NCBI RefSeq assembly: GCF_021538895.1 | Contig: NZ_JADDRL010000080.1 | Location: forward strand, 1-43,786 | Length of the DNA: 43,786 bases | Direction: 5' to 3' | Source of the DNA: Streptomyces olivochromogenes | GTDB taxonomy: Bacteria; Actinomycetota; Actinomycetes; Streptomycetales; Streptomycetaceae | Shown here: positions 32,657 through 40,750 of the stretch, piece by piece | How positions within the stretch are numbered: position 1 is the first letter of the stretch | How the letters are laid out: each line of letters begins with the position of its first letter | The notes under the pieces: generated by a model | Seen by the model: only the letters and a program-made list of their open reading frames with translations | What the model was told of the DNA's origin: nothing | Databases searched by the model: none | Translations under genes and position numbers: made by a program

Positions 32657-34060
32657 TTATACGCCCTGGCTGACAGAGCTCATATTGAAGTCGGGCACCC
32701 GCAGCGCGGGCATCGCAGCCCTAGTGAACCAGTCGCTCCATTCCCGGGGCAGCGTCTTTTCCGTGCGCCCGGCCTCCGTCGCCCGGCCCAGCAGGTCCAC
32801 CGGCGACTCGTTGAACCGGAAGTTGTTCACCTCGCCGGTCACCTCGCCGTTCTCGACGAGGTAGACGCCGTCCCGGGTCAGGCCGGTCAGCAGCAGCGTC
32901 GCCGGGTCGACCTCGCGGATGTACCACAGGCAGGTCAGCAGCAGCCCGCGCTCGGTGGCCGCGACCATCTCCTCCAGGGAGCGGTCCTGGCCGCCGTCCA
33001 GGATCAGGTTCCCGATCACGGGCGCCACCGGCAGCCCGGTCAGGCCCGCGCTGTGCCGGGTGGTGGTCAGGTGCTTCAGATCGCCGCCGCCGACCCACTC
33101 GGTGGCCTGGACGGGAAGTCCGTTGTCGAACACCGACTGGTCGCCGCCGGAGGAGTGCGCCACGACGAACGGGGCGCTCTCCAGACCCGGCTCGTTCGGG
33201 TCGCTGCGCAGGCTCAGCGGCAGCTCGGTCAGCTTCTCGCCGACCCGGGTGCCGCCGCCCGGCTTGGAGAACACCGTCCGGCCCTCGGCCGCGTCCCGGC
33301 CCGAGGCCGACCACAGCTGGTAGATCAGCAGGTCGGCCACCGCGGTCGGCGGCAGCAGCGTCTCGTAGCGGCCCGCGGGCAGCTCCACGCGCCGCTCGGC
33401 CCAGCCGAGGCGTACGGCCAGCTCGGCGTCGAGCGCGCCCGGGTCGACGTCCTTGAAGTCCCGGGTGGCGCGACCCGCCCAGGCCGAGCGCGTGCGGTCA
33501 GGGGACTTGGCGTTCAGCTCCAGCGTGCCGGTGGGCTGGTCGTGCCGCAGTCGAAGCCCGGTCGAGGTGCCCACATAGGTGGAGACGCACTCGTGATTGG
33601 CGAAGCCGTACAACTCGCGGCCGCCCGCCCGCGCGCGTGCGAACGCCTCGCCGAGCGCCGGCGCGAAGTCCGCGAACACCGCCGACGAGGTCTCGGCCGG
33701 CGCGTCCGTGAAGTCCGGCGACTGAGGCACGCCGGTGACCAGCGGCTGCGCGTCCTCCGCGGGGCCGGCCCCGCGCGCGGCGGCCTCGGCGGCCCGCACC
33801 AGCGGCTCCAGCTCCTCGGCGGTCACGGCTGAGCGGGTCACGACCCCCGACGCCGTGCCCTCCTTGCCGTCCACCGTGGCGACGACCGTGAGCGTACGGC
33901 CGCGGGTGACCCCGTTGGTGGTCAGCGCGTTGCCCGCCCAGCGCAGGTTGGCGGTGGAGTGCTCGTCGGCGATGACGACGCAGCCGTCCGCCCGGGACAG
34001 CTCCAGCGCGCGCTCGACGATCTCGTGCGGCTTGTCCGCCTGGTTGGTGCGCGCGCTCAT
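32657..34060 (-). CDS. TldD/PmbA family protein (PmbA/TldE-like)
   Basis: 467 residues. Matches the PmbA (TldE) subunit: ADGCVVIADEHSTANLRWAGNALTTNGV near the start and GLLLTCLWYIREVDPATLLLTGLTRDGVYLVENGEV near 390-425. It lacks the HExxxH zinc motif found in its partner, as expected for the non-catalytic subunit. TldD/TldE form a metalloprotease that trims peptides and unfolded segments. ATGA overlap with tldD and AGGAGG upstream ensure coupled synthesis. Confidence 0.92.
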   Translation of the reverse strand: MSARTNQADKPHEIVERALELSRADGCVVIADEHSTANLRWAGNALTTNGVTRGRTLTVVATVDGKEGTASGVVTRSAVTAEELEPLVRAAEAAARGAGPAEDAQPLVTGVPQSPDFTDAPAETSSAVFADFAPALGEAFARARAGGRELYGFANHECVSTYVGTSTGLRLRHDQPTGTLELNAKSPDRTRSAWAGRATRDFKDVDPGALDAELAVRLGWAERRVELPAGRYETLLPPTAVADLLIYQLWSASGRDAAEGRTVFSKPGGGTRVGEKLTELPLSLRSDPNEPGLESAPFVVAHSSGGDQSVFDNGLPVQATEWVGGGDLKHLTTTRHSAGLTGLPVAPVIGNLILDGGQDRSLEEMVAATERGLLLTCLWYIREVDPATLLLTGLTRDGVYLVENGEVTGEVNNFRFNESPVDLLGRATEAGRTEKTLPREWSDWFTRAAMPALRVPDFNMSSVSQGV

Positions 34061-35580
34061 CGACCGGCCTCCTGGGTGGTGTTGAGGATGTTGACGCCCT
34101 TGAAGAGGGCGGAGGGGCACCCGTGCGACACGGCGGCCACCTGCCCCGGCTGGGCCTTGCCGCAGTTGAAGGCACCGCCCAGGACGTACGTCTGCGGGCC
34201 GCCGACGGCCGCCATGGAGCCCCAGAAGTCGGTGGTCGTGGCCTGGTAGGCGACGTCCCGCAGCTGGCCGGTGATCCGGCCGTTCTCGATCCGGAAGAAG
34301 CGCTGCCCGGTAAATTGAAAGTTGTACCTTTGCATGTCGATGGACCAGGAACGGTCGCCGACGACGTAGATGCCCCGGTCCACCCCCCCGATGAGGTCCT
34401 CCGTGGACAGCCCCGCCGGGTCCGGCTGGAGCGACACGTTGGCCATGCGCTGCACCGGCACATGCCCGGGGGAGTCGGCGAACGCGCACCCGTTGGAGCG
34501 GTCGAAGCCGGTCAGCTTCGCGATGCGCCGGTCCAGCTGGTAGCCGACGAGCGTGCCGTCCTTCACCAGGTCCCAGGACTGCGCCTCGACGCCCTCGTCG
34601 TCGTACCCGACGGTCGCCAGGCCGTGCTCGGCGGTCCGGTCACCGGTGACGTTCATCCGCTCGGAGCCGTACCTGAGCTTGCCGAGCTGGTCGAAGGTGG
34701 CGAAGGAGGTGCCGGCGTACGCGGCCTCGTAGCCGAGCGCGCGGTCCAGCTCGGTGGCGTGGCCGATGGACTCGTGGATGGTCAGCCACAGGTTGGACGG
34801 GTCGACGACGAGGTCGTACAGACCCGCCTCGACGCTGGGCGCCCGCATCTTCTCGGCGAGCAGCTCCGGGATCTGCTCCAGCTCGGAGTCCCAGTCCCAG
34901 CCGGTGCCGGTGAGGTACTCCCAGCCGCGCCCGACCGGCGGCGCGATCGTGCGCATCGAGTCGAACTCGCCGCTCGACTCGTCGACCGACACCGCGGTCA
35001 GCTGTGGGTGCAGCCGCACCCGCTGCTGCGTGGTCACCGTGCCCGCGGTGTCGGCGTAGAACTTGTTCTCGTGCACGGTCAGGAGCGAGGCGTCGACGTG
35101 GTTGACGCCGCTCGCTGCCAGCAGCCGCGTGCTCCAGTCCGTCAGCAGCGCCGACTTCTCCTCGTCCGGCACGGAGAACGGATCGATCTCGTACGACGAG
35201 ACCCACGTCTTCTCGGCGTGCACCGGCTCCCCGGCGAGCTCCACCCGCTCGTCCGAGCCCGCCGCCTTGATCACCTGCGCGGAGAGCTTCGCCATCGCCA
35301 CGGCCTGCGAGGCCACCTTGGCGGCGGCGTCGAGGCTCAGGTCCACACCCGACGCGAAGCCCCACGTCCCGCCGTGCACGACCCGCACCGCGTACCCGAG
35401 GTCGGTGGTGTCCGACGTACCCGCCGGCTTGGCGTCCCGCAGCCGCCAGGACGCGCTGCGCACCCGCTCGAACCGGAAGTCCGCGTGCTCGGCCCCCAGC
35501 GCACGCGCGCGCGCCAGCGCGGCGTCGGCCAGGGCCCGTAGCGGAAGCGCCGTGAAGGCTTCGTCGATGGAATGAGGCAC
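34057..35580 (-). CDS. tldD: Metalloprotease TldD
   Basis: 507 residues. The zinc motif HESIGHATELD (about 268-278) provides HExxxH. Further family segments are SYEIDPFSVPDEEK, GVDRGIYVVGDRSWSIDMQRYNFQFTGQ and the C-terminal AFNCGKAQPGQVAAVSHGCPSALFKGVNILNT. It is the active subunit paired with the PmbA-like protein encoded next. GTG at 35580 is placed after a GGGAGACC-type site. Divergent from fabG. Confidence 0.94.
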   Translation of the reverse strand: MPHSIDEAFTALPLRALADAALARARALGAEHADFRFERVRSASWRLRDAKPAGTSDTTDLGYAVRVVHGGTWGFASGVDLSLDAAAKVASQAVAMAKLSAQVIKAAGSDERVELAGEPVHAEKTWVSSYEIDPFSVPDEEKSALLTDWSTRLLAASGVNHVDASLLTVHENKFYADTAGTVTTQQRVRLHPQLTAVSVDESSGEFDSMRTIAPPVGRGWEYLTGTGWDWDSELEQIPELLAEKMRAPSVEAGLYDLVVDPSNLWLTIHESIGHATELDRALGYEAAYAGTSFATFDQLGKLRYGSERMNVTGDRTAEHGLATVGYDDEGVEAQSWDLVKDGTLVGYQLDRRIAKLTGFDRSNGCAFADSPGHVPVQRMANVSLQPDPAGLSTEDLIGGVDRGIYVVGDRSWSIDMQRYNFQFTGQRFFRIENGRITGQLRDVAYQATTTDFWGSMAAVGGPQTYVLGGAFNCGKAQPGQVAAVSHGCPSALFKGVNILNTTQEAGR

Positions 35581-35681
35581 GGAGGTCTCCCTGCTGTCGT
35601 GGCCTGTTCCTCCGATCATGTCGCGCGAGCGGGTGCCCGGACCACAGATTTCGGCCCGGCATCCGGACTTTCTGTAGGGAT

Positions 35682-35711
35682 CCGACAGTGGCGCCCCCGC
35701 GCCACTGTCGG
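35682..35711. other. Strong hairpin in the tldD-fabG divergent region
   Basis: CCGACAGTGGCGC (35682-35694) and GCGCCACTGTCGG (35699-35711) form 13 perfect pairs with a CCCC loop, about 100 bases from each start codon. A terminator is not expected between divergent genes. It may be an operator, an RNA leader structure or part of a small transcript. AT-rich bases at 35741-35758 beyond it may hold the fabG promoter. Confidence 0.6.
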
Positions 35712-35818
35712 TGCCCGCTTCTTTGCGAGAGCGGACGTACCGATAGGTTTTTGATAAAGCCGCCTGTCATCCAGGTGTCCGGGCGGATGTGCCAGACCGC
35801 TATCGAAAGGGTGATCCG

Positions 35819-36523
35819 TTGAGCCGCTCGGTTCTCGTCACCGGAGGCAACCGGGGCATCGGCCTCGCTATCGCCCGCGCCTTCGCCGACGCCGGCGACA
35901 AGGTTGCGATCACGTACCGCTCGGGTGAGCCGCCGGCCGGCTTCCTCGCCGTGAAGTGCGACATCACCGACTCCGAGCAGGTGGAGCAGGCCTACAAGGA
36001 GATCGAGGCGGAGCACGGCCCCGTCGAGATACTGATCGCCAACGCCGGCATCACCAAGGACCAGCTCCTGATGCGCATGTCCGAGGAGGACTTCACCTCG
36101 GTCATCGACACCAACCTCACCGGCACCTTCCGCGTCGTCAAGCGCGCCAACCGCGGCATGCTGCGCGCCAAGAGGGGCCGCGTCGTCCTCATCTCGTCGG
36201 TCGTCGGGCTGTACGGCGGCCCGGGCCAGGCGAACTACGCCGCGTCCAAGGCCGCCCTCGTCGGCTTCGCGCGCTCCCTCGCCCGTGAGCTGGGCTCGCG
36301 CAACATCACCTTCAACGTCGTCGCGCCCGGCTTCGTCGACACCGACATGACCAAGGTGCTCACCGACGAGCAGCGAGAGGGCATCGTCAAGCAGGTGCCG
36401 CTCGGCCGGTACGCGCAGCCGGAGGAGATCGCCGCGACGGTGCGGTTCCTCGCCTCCGACGACGCCTCGTACATCACTGGAGCCGTCATTCCCGTTGACG
36501 GCGGACTGGGAATGGGTCACTGA
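35819..36523 (+). CDS. fabG: 3-oxoacyl-ACP reductase FabG
   Basis: 234 residues, classical SDR. TGGNRGIG (8-15), NAGITKDQLLMRMSEEDF (about 73-90, typical of FabG) and the catalytic Ser-Tyr-Lys in ISSVVGLYGGPGQANYAASKAAL (about 125-147). It reduces 3-oxoacyl-ACP in fatty acid elongation. The start is TTG, with GAAAGG (35805-35810) eight bases upstream; an in-frame GTG at 35789 has no ribosome site. The next gene, fabI, starts six bases after the stop. Confidence 0.95.
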   Translation: MSRSVLVTGGNRGIGLAIARAFADAGDKVAITYRSGEPPAGFLAVKCDITDSEQVEQAYKEIEAEHGPVEILIANAGITKDQLLMRMSEEDFTSVIDTNLTGTFRVVKRANRGMLRAKRGRVVLISSVVGLYGGPGQANYAASKAALVGFARSLARELGSRNITFNVVAPGFVDTDMTKVLTDEQREGIVKQVPLGRYAQPEEIAATVRFLASDDASYITGAVIPVDGGLGMGH

Positions 36524-36528
36524 TCACC

Positions 36529-37296
36529 ATGAGCGGAATTCTCGAGGGCAAGCGCGTCCTGATCACCGGTGTGCTGATGGAGTCCTCCATCGCCTTCCAC
36601 ACCGCGAAGCTGGCCCAGGAGCAGGGTGCCGAGATCATCCTGACCGCGTTCCCGCGGCCCACGCTGACCGAGCGCATCGCCAAAAAGCTGCCCAAGCCCA
36701 CCAAGGTCATCGAGCTCGACGTCACCAACGACGAGCACCTCGGCCGCCTGGCCGACGTGGTCGGCGAGGAGCTCGGCGGCCTCGACGGCGTCGTGCACTC
36801 CATCGGCTTCGCCCCGCAGGACGCCCTCGGCGGCAACTTCCTGAACACGCCGTTCGAGTCGGTCTCCACGGCCATGCACGTCTCGGCGTTCTCCCTGAAG
36901 TCGCTGACCATGGCCTGCCTGCCGCTGATGCAGAACGGCGGCTCGGTCGTCGGCCTCACCTTCGACGCCTCCTTCGCCTGGCCGCAGTACGACTGGATGG
37001 GCCCGGCCAAGGCCGCCCTGGAGGCGACCAACCGCTACATGGCGCGCGACCTGGGCAAGCAGAACATCCGCTGCAACCTCATCTCCGCGGGCCCGATCGG
37101 CTCCATGGCCGCCAAGTCCATCCCGGGCTTCGCCGAGCTGGCCTCGGTGTGGGACAACCGCTCCCCCCTGGAGTGGGACCTGAAGGACCCGGAGCCGGCC
37201 GGCCGCGGTGTGGTCGCCCTGCTGAGCGACTGGTTCCCGAAGACCACCGGCGAGATCATCCACGTGGACGGCGGTCTGCACGCCATCGGCGCCTGA
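36529..37296 (+). CDS. fabI: Enoyl-ACP reductase FabI (InhA-type)
   Basis: 255 residues. ITGVLMESSIAFHTAKLAQEQGAEIILTAF is the FabI/InhA cofactor site, VHSIGFAPQDALGGNF the substrate loop, and FDASFAWPQYDWMGPAKAAL carries the YxxMxxxK active site (Tyr about 158, Lys about 165). It performs the final reduction of each fatty acid elongation cycle and is the usual target of triclosan- and isoniazid-type inhibitors. Co-transcribed with fabG; a terminator follows. Confidence 0.96.
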   Translation: MSGILEGKRVLITGVLMESSIAFHTAKLAQEQGAEIILTAFPRPTLTERIAKKLPKPTKVIELDVTNDEHLGRLADVVGEELGGLDGVVHSIGFAPQDALGGNFLNTPFESVSTAMHVSAFSLKSLTMACLPLMQNGGSVVGLTFDASFAWPQYDWMGPAKAALEATNRYMARDLGKQNIRCNLISAGPIGSMAAKSIPGFAELASVWDNRSPLEWDLKDPEPAGRGVVALLSDWFPKTTGEIIHVDGGLHAIGA

Positions 37297-37311
37297 TCTC
37301 CGGAACGCCTC

Positions 37312-37349
37312 GACGCCCCGTCCCCCGCGCCCGCGGGCGGCGGGGCGTC
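37312..37349 (+). terminator. Terminator after fabG-fabI
   Basis: GACGCCCCG (37312-37320) pairs with CGGGGCGTC (37341-37349); the loop itself is GC-rich and can add an inner stem. Starts 15 bases after the fabI stop. Confidence 0.8.
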
Positions 37350-37456
37350 ACTCGTTCGGCGTACCCGACCGGGCGGGGCAGGGGGCCGACGCCGCACCCT
37401 GGAATACGAGTTCACCTCGCGAATTCCCTCCCCAGCACGGCCGAGGAGGTCCCCTT

Positions 37457-37801
37457 GTGCGCCTGTCCCGCAGCCTGGCCTCGGCGACCGTGGCCCTCGC
37501 GCTCGTGCTCTCCCTGCCGTACGAGGCGGCGCCGCACACGCGCGTGAAGGGGCCGTCGGCACCGCGTCTGTTCGGAGCGGAGTGCCGTACGACCGTCAGC
37601 GGCTCCCATGTCGTGGCGTACTGCCACAACCCCTATGTCGACACCGATCGCGTGCGGCTGCACATCGAGTGCGCCCGCTGGTGGGACCTCGACACCGACG
37701 GCGACCCGGTCGACGCCGGGCCGGCGATGACCGTCCGGCTCAGCGGCCGGTGCTGGAAGGACGTCCGCTCGGCGTGGATCAGCCACCAGAAGGCGGGCTG
37801 A
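37457..37801 (+). CDS. Small secreted protein, function unknown
   Basis: 114 residues with a signal peptide (SRSLASATVALALVLSLPYEAA, about 4-25). The mature part has four Cys (CRTT, YCHN, ECARWW, RCWKD), enough for two disulfides, and aromatic pairs such as ARWWDLDTDGD. I do not recognise a family. GAGGAGG six or seven bases before GTG 37457 supports the start. Its 3' end overlaps the convergent gntR gene by 23 bases. Confidence 0.78.
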   Translation: MRLSRSLASATVALALVLSLPYEAAPHTRVKGPSAPRLFGAECRTTVSGSHVVAYCHNPYVDTDRVRLHIECARWWDLDTDGDPVDAGPAMTVRLSGRCWKDVRSAWISHQKAG

Positions 37802-38471
37802 GGCGCGCCGGACGGCACAGGAACGGATAGCTCGCGGCCTCGGCCGCGGCCGCCTCCGCGTCGCCCGTCCGGATCGCGTCCACCAGCCGCGTGTGATCCA
37901 TGTGCGTCTCCGGCGTCAGCACCTCGCCGACGTCCGCGCGGAGCCAGTCCCGCAGTACCTCGCCCAGATCCGCGTACATCGCGGTCATCACCTCGTTGTG
38001 GGAGGCGGACACCACCGCCAGGTGGAAGGTCGCGTCCGCCGCCACGAAGGCCTCCGCTTCCCCCGACTCCCAGGTCTGCTCGCGCCGCAGCAGGAGCGCG
38101 TCGAGCTGCTTGAGGTCCTTCTCCGTACGCCGCTCGGCCGCCAGCTTCGCCGCCGCCGACTCCAGAGTGGAGCGCAGTTCGGCGATGTGCCGCGGGTCGG
38201 CCTCCGCGAAGCGGCGGTGCATCACGCCCGCCAGCTCGCTGGTCGCCACCACGTAGGTGCCGGAGCCCTGGCGGATGTCCAGCAGGCCGTTGTGCGCGAG
38301 CGCGCGCACCGCCTCGCGGACCGTGTTGCGGGCGACGCCTAGCTGCTCGACCAGTTCCGGCTCGGTCGGGATGCGCGAGCCGACCGGCCACTCGCCCGAG
38401 GTGATCTGGTTCCGCAGCTCGGCGATGACCTGCTCGGACAGCGCCGAACGGCGGGGGTGGCTCAGGGGCAT
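37779..38471 (-). CDS. GntR/FadR family transcriptional regulator
   Basis: 230 residues. The winged helix-turn-helix is at about 10-75 (SEQVIAELRNQITSGEWPVGSRIPTEPELVEQLGVARNTVREAVRAL). The FCD ligand domain (about 90-220) has the metal-ligand pattern DATFHLAVVSASHN and ETHMDHTRLVDAI. FCD regulators usually sense organic acids or small metabolites and often repress a divergent transporter gene, here an MFS gene. GAAGGTG precedes the ATG. Confidence 0.93.
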   Translation of the reverse strand: MPLSHPRRSALSEQVIAELRNQITSGEWPVGSRIPTEPELVEQLGVARNTVREAVRALAHNGLLDIRQGSGTYVVATSELAGVMHRRFAEADPRHIAELRSTLESAAAKLAAERRTEKDLKQLDALLLRREQTWESGEAEAFVAADATFHLAVVSASHNEVMTAMYADLGEVLRDWLRADVGEVLTPETHMDHTRLVDAIRTGDAEAAAAEAASYPFLCRPARLSPPSGG

Positions 38472-38515
38472 GGCACACCTTCGCACGGGAGGACCGGGAG
38501 GAGACCGCCCGGGGA

Positions 38516-38553
38516 TGGACAACCAATCATCCCATGATTCTATGATGGGTCTC
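38516..38553 (+). promoter_or_regulatory. MFS gene promoter with embedded operator
   Basis: TGGACA (38516-38521) and TATGAT (38541-38546) with 19 bases between them form a plausible -35/-10 pair. The A of ATG 38554 follows the -10 by seven bases, predicting a leaderless transcript. A perfect inverted repeat AATCAT-CCC-ATGATT (38525-38539) lies in the spacer and probably binds the divergent GntR protein. Confidence 0.6.
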
Positions 38554-39864
38554 ATGGTGAGCGAGGAAACCCGGGCCCGAACGTCCACGACCGACGACAG
38601 CACGACCCCCGGCCACGACGGCGCAGCGGCCCCGAAGGCGGCGACAGCGCCCCCGCGCGCGTGGGCGACCCGCCTGGTCGTCGTCGGCATCGTGCTCTCC
38701 GCGCTCAACCTCCGCCCGGCCATCACCAGCCTCGGCGCGCTCCTCGAAGAGGTCCGCGACGGGCTCGGCATGAGCGGCAGCGTGGCCGGCCTCCTCACCT
38801 CGGTGCCCCCGCTGTGCTTCGCCGTCTTCGGCGTCATGGCACCCCGCCTCGCCCGCCGCTTCGGAGCGCCCGCCGTGGTCTGCGCCGGCATGGCCGCCAT
38901 CGCCGCGGGCCTGCTCATACGGCCGTACGTCGGCTCGACCGCGGGATTCCTGGCGGCCAGCGCCCTCGCGCTGATGGGCATCGCGGTCAGCAACGTCCTG
39001 ATGCCGGTCATCGTCAAGCGCTGGTTCCCGGACCGGGTCGGCTCCATGACCGGCCTGTACTCCATGGCCCTCGCCCTCGGCACCTCGACCGCCGCCGCGG
39101 TGACCGTGCCCATGACCGAGGCGCTGGGCGGCAGTTGGCGGTCGGGGCTCTGCGTGTGGGCGGTGCTCGCCACCGTGGCGGTGCTGCCGTGGCTCGGGCT
39201 GATCCGGGACCGGGGGGCGGCGCCCTCCCACGGGGCGGCCGTACCGCGGCCACGCGCGCGTGCGGAGCAGCCGCCCGCACTGCGGATCACCCGGAGCCGT
39301 ACGGCCTGGGCGCTCGCCGTCTTCTTCGGGCTCCAGGCGACCGCCGCGTACATCACGATGGGCTGGATGGCGCAGATCTTCCGCGACTCGGGCGTCCCCG
39401 CCGGCACGGCGGGCGTCCTCCTCGCCGTCACCATGGTGATGGGTGTGCCGCTGGCCTTCGTCATCCCGCGCCTGGCCACCCGGCTGCCCCACCAGGGGCC
39501 CATCGTGCTGGCGCTCGGCGCCTGCGGCCTGGCCGGCTACGCGGGCCTGTACTTCGCCCCGGCCGGCGGTGCCTGGGCCTGGGCCGTGCTGCTGGGCATC
39601 TCCAACTGTGCCTTCCCGCTGGCCCTCACGATGGTCGGCATGCGGGCCAGGACCGGCGCGGGCGTCGCCCAGCTCTCCGCCTTCGCGCAGAGCACCGGCT
39701 ACCTGATCTCCATCCCCGGGCCGCTCCTGGTCGGCGTGCTCTACCAGCACAGCGGCGGCTGGGGCATCCCGATCGCGCTCATGGCCGGCCTCATGATCCC
39801 TCAGATGGCGGTGGGCGTCCTCGCGGGCCGCGACCGGACGGTGGAGGACGAGGCGGGCCGCTGA
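38554..39864 (+). CDS. MFS transporter, CynX/NimT type
   Basis: 436 residues with 12 predicted helices. LNLRPAITSLGALLEEVRDGLGMSG is the signature of the CynX/NimT (cyanate/2-nitroimidazole) branch, and ISNCAFPLALTMVGMRART recurs in the second half. Substrate unknown. I prefer ATG 38554 because a -10-like box ends seven bases before it; ATG 38515, with GGAGGAG upstream, would add 13 residues and put the operator inside the gene. It is followed by a very small membrane protein gene. Confidence 0.88.
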   Translation: MVSEETRARTSTTDDSTTPGHDGAAAPKAATAPPRAWATRLVVVGIVLSALNLRPAITSLGALLEEVRDGLGMSGSVAGLLTSVPPLCFAVFGVMAPRLARRFGAPAVVCAGMAAIAAGLLIRPYVGSTAGFLAASALALMGIAVSNVLMPVIVKRWFPDRVGSMTGLYSMALALGTSTAAAVTVPMTEALGGSWRSGLCVWAVLATVAVLPWLGLIRDRGAAPSHGAAVPRPRARAEQPPALRITRSRTAWALAVFFGLQATAAYITMGWMAQIFRDSGVPAGTAGVLLAVTMVMGVPLAFVIPRLATRLPHQGPIVLALGACGLAGYAGLYFAPAGGAWAWAVLLGISNCAFPLALTMVGMRARTGAGVAQLSAFAQSTGYLISIPGPLLVGVLYQHSGGWGIPIALMAGLMIPQMAVGVLAGRDRTVEDEAGR

Positions 39865-39964
39865 CCCCGCCCGGCATCTCCCCAGGGGCTGCCGCCCCCG
39901 GAGCTCGCTCCTGCCTCGCCCGGCCTCGCCCGGCCCCGGCCGGTCGCGCGGGGGAGAAGGGTGC

Positions 39965-39976
39965 GACACTGACCCC
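39965..39976 (+). promoter_or_regulatory. Candidate -10 for 38-residue protein gene
   Basis: GACACT (39965-39970) lies six bases before ATG 39977, again the geometry of a leaderless transcript. No clear -35 was seen. Confidence 0.35.
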
Positions 39977-40093
39977 ATGCCAGTGCTCGACCCGAACCCC
40001 CCGAACGGCCAGAAGAAGCTGCTGATCGTCCTCGGCGCGTTCTTCGCCATCTTCGTCGTCATCGCCGTCATCGCGACCCTCGCGTCCCCCTGA
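39977..40093 (+). CDS. 38-residue transporter-associated membrane protein (SGM_5486-like)
   Basis: MPVLDPNPPNGQKKL followed by one hydrophobic helix (LIVLGAFFAIFVVIAVIATLA) and SP at the end. It matches what I recall of the SGM_5486 family of tiny proteins found next to MFS transporters in Streptomyces. A single-pass partner or regulator of the preceding transporter is inferred. There is no ribosome site; a leaderless start is likely. Confidence 0.75.
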   Translation: MPVLDPNPPNGQKKLLIVLGAFFAIFVVIAVIATLASP

Positions 40094-40110
40094 CCTCGGC
40101 CTCGCGGCCC

Positions 40111-40142
40111 ATGGTGGGGCTAGCACCACCATCCCCTAGGGG
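40111..40142 (+). promoter_or_regulatory. Operator-like palindromes upstream of small membrane protein
   Basis: ATGGTGG (40111-40117) and CCACCAT (40126-40132) are a perfect inverted repeat around GGCTAGCA, and CCCCTAGGGG (40133-40142) is a second palindrome directly next to it. They stand about 120 bases before the next start and look like sites for a response regulator or repressor. Confidence 0.45.
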
Positions 40143-40261
40143 GTGAGTGTCAGGGTCAAGTGGGTGGATCACCGGATGGGTTGGCGACCGGGGATTCCGT
40201 AGCTTCGAGATGTGACCGCGGGACGCGGCCGCGGACCACTCGGAGAGCAGCGGAGGCGAGC

Positions 40262-40468
40262 ATGTCGGCCCGTACCCACACCCGGCCCCACCCGGCGACC
40301 ACGGGCGGCGTCGACATCCGGTTGCCCTGGTGGGCGCTCGCCCTGCCCGCGCTCGCCTTCGTCGCCCTGCTCCTGCTCATACTCAACCCGTCCCACGCCC
40401 AGGCGGCCACCGGCGACCCGGCGGTCACCCACCTCGTCGAGCGGGTGCAGGAGCTGATCGCGCGCTAG
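40262..40468 (+). CDS. Small single-TM protein, function unknown
   Basis: 68 residues: polar start (MSARTHTRPHPATTGGVD), one membrane helix (LPWWALALPALAFVALLLLIL, about 21-41) and a short outer or inner tail (SHAQAATGDPAVTHLVERVQELIAR) that may form an amphipathic helix. GGAGG lies upstream of ATG 40262. Its TAG stop is the left CTAG of the second MITE-like element. Confidence 0.72.
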   Translation: MSARTHTRPHPATTGGVDIRLPWWALALPALAFVALLLLILNPSHAQAATGDPAVTHLVERVQELIAR

Positions 40469-40667
40469 GGCCTGTCGTCACATTCCCGTCTGCCCCGCGA
40501 CGCCTGGCACTCCCCCAAGCTCTTCGAGCAGGGGGGACCCCCACTCGCCGCACCGGGCGAAAGCCCCAGTACGTCCAGTACGAGGACTTCCGTCCGGCAC
40601 ACCGAGAACACGCACCGGACGCCGCAGGGCCGCCCTTCGGGCGACGACGGGAATGTGACGACAGGCC
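40469..40667. mobile_element. MITE-like element 2 (199 bases) at a CTAG target
   Basis: Perfect 22-base terminal inverted repeats (40469-40490 and 40646-40667, beginning GGCCTGTCGTCACATTCC) between two CTAG sites (40465-40468 and 40668-40671). No transposase. Its interior shares a 36-base identical block (40508-40543) in opposite orientation with element 1 (29803-29838). Its tips share GG--TGTCGT with element 1. The left CTAG is the stop codon of the preceding gene. Confidence 0.87.
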
Positions 40668-40750
40668 CTAGGCCCAGGGCGGCCTCGCGGGGAGAAATCG
40701 CATGTCAACTCCCTGCGCCGTGTGGCATGTTTCATGCGAAGCTGAGACGC

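Noticed and set aside
40469..40667. Protein-coding frame running through the second element
   Set aside because: The only open frame (from 40330) is out of frame with the small membrane protein, has no ribosome site and is disrupted in composition.
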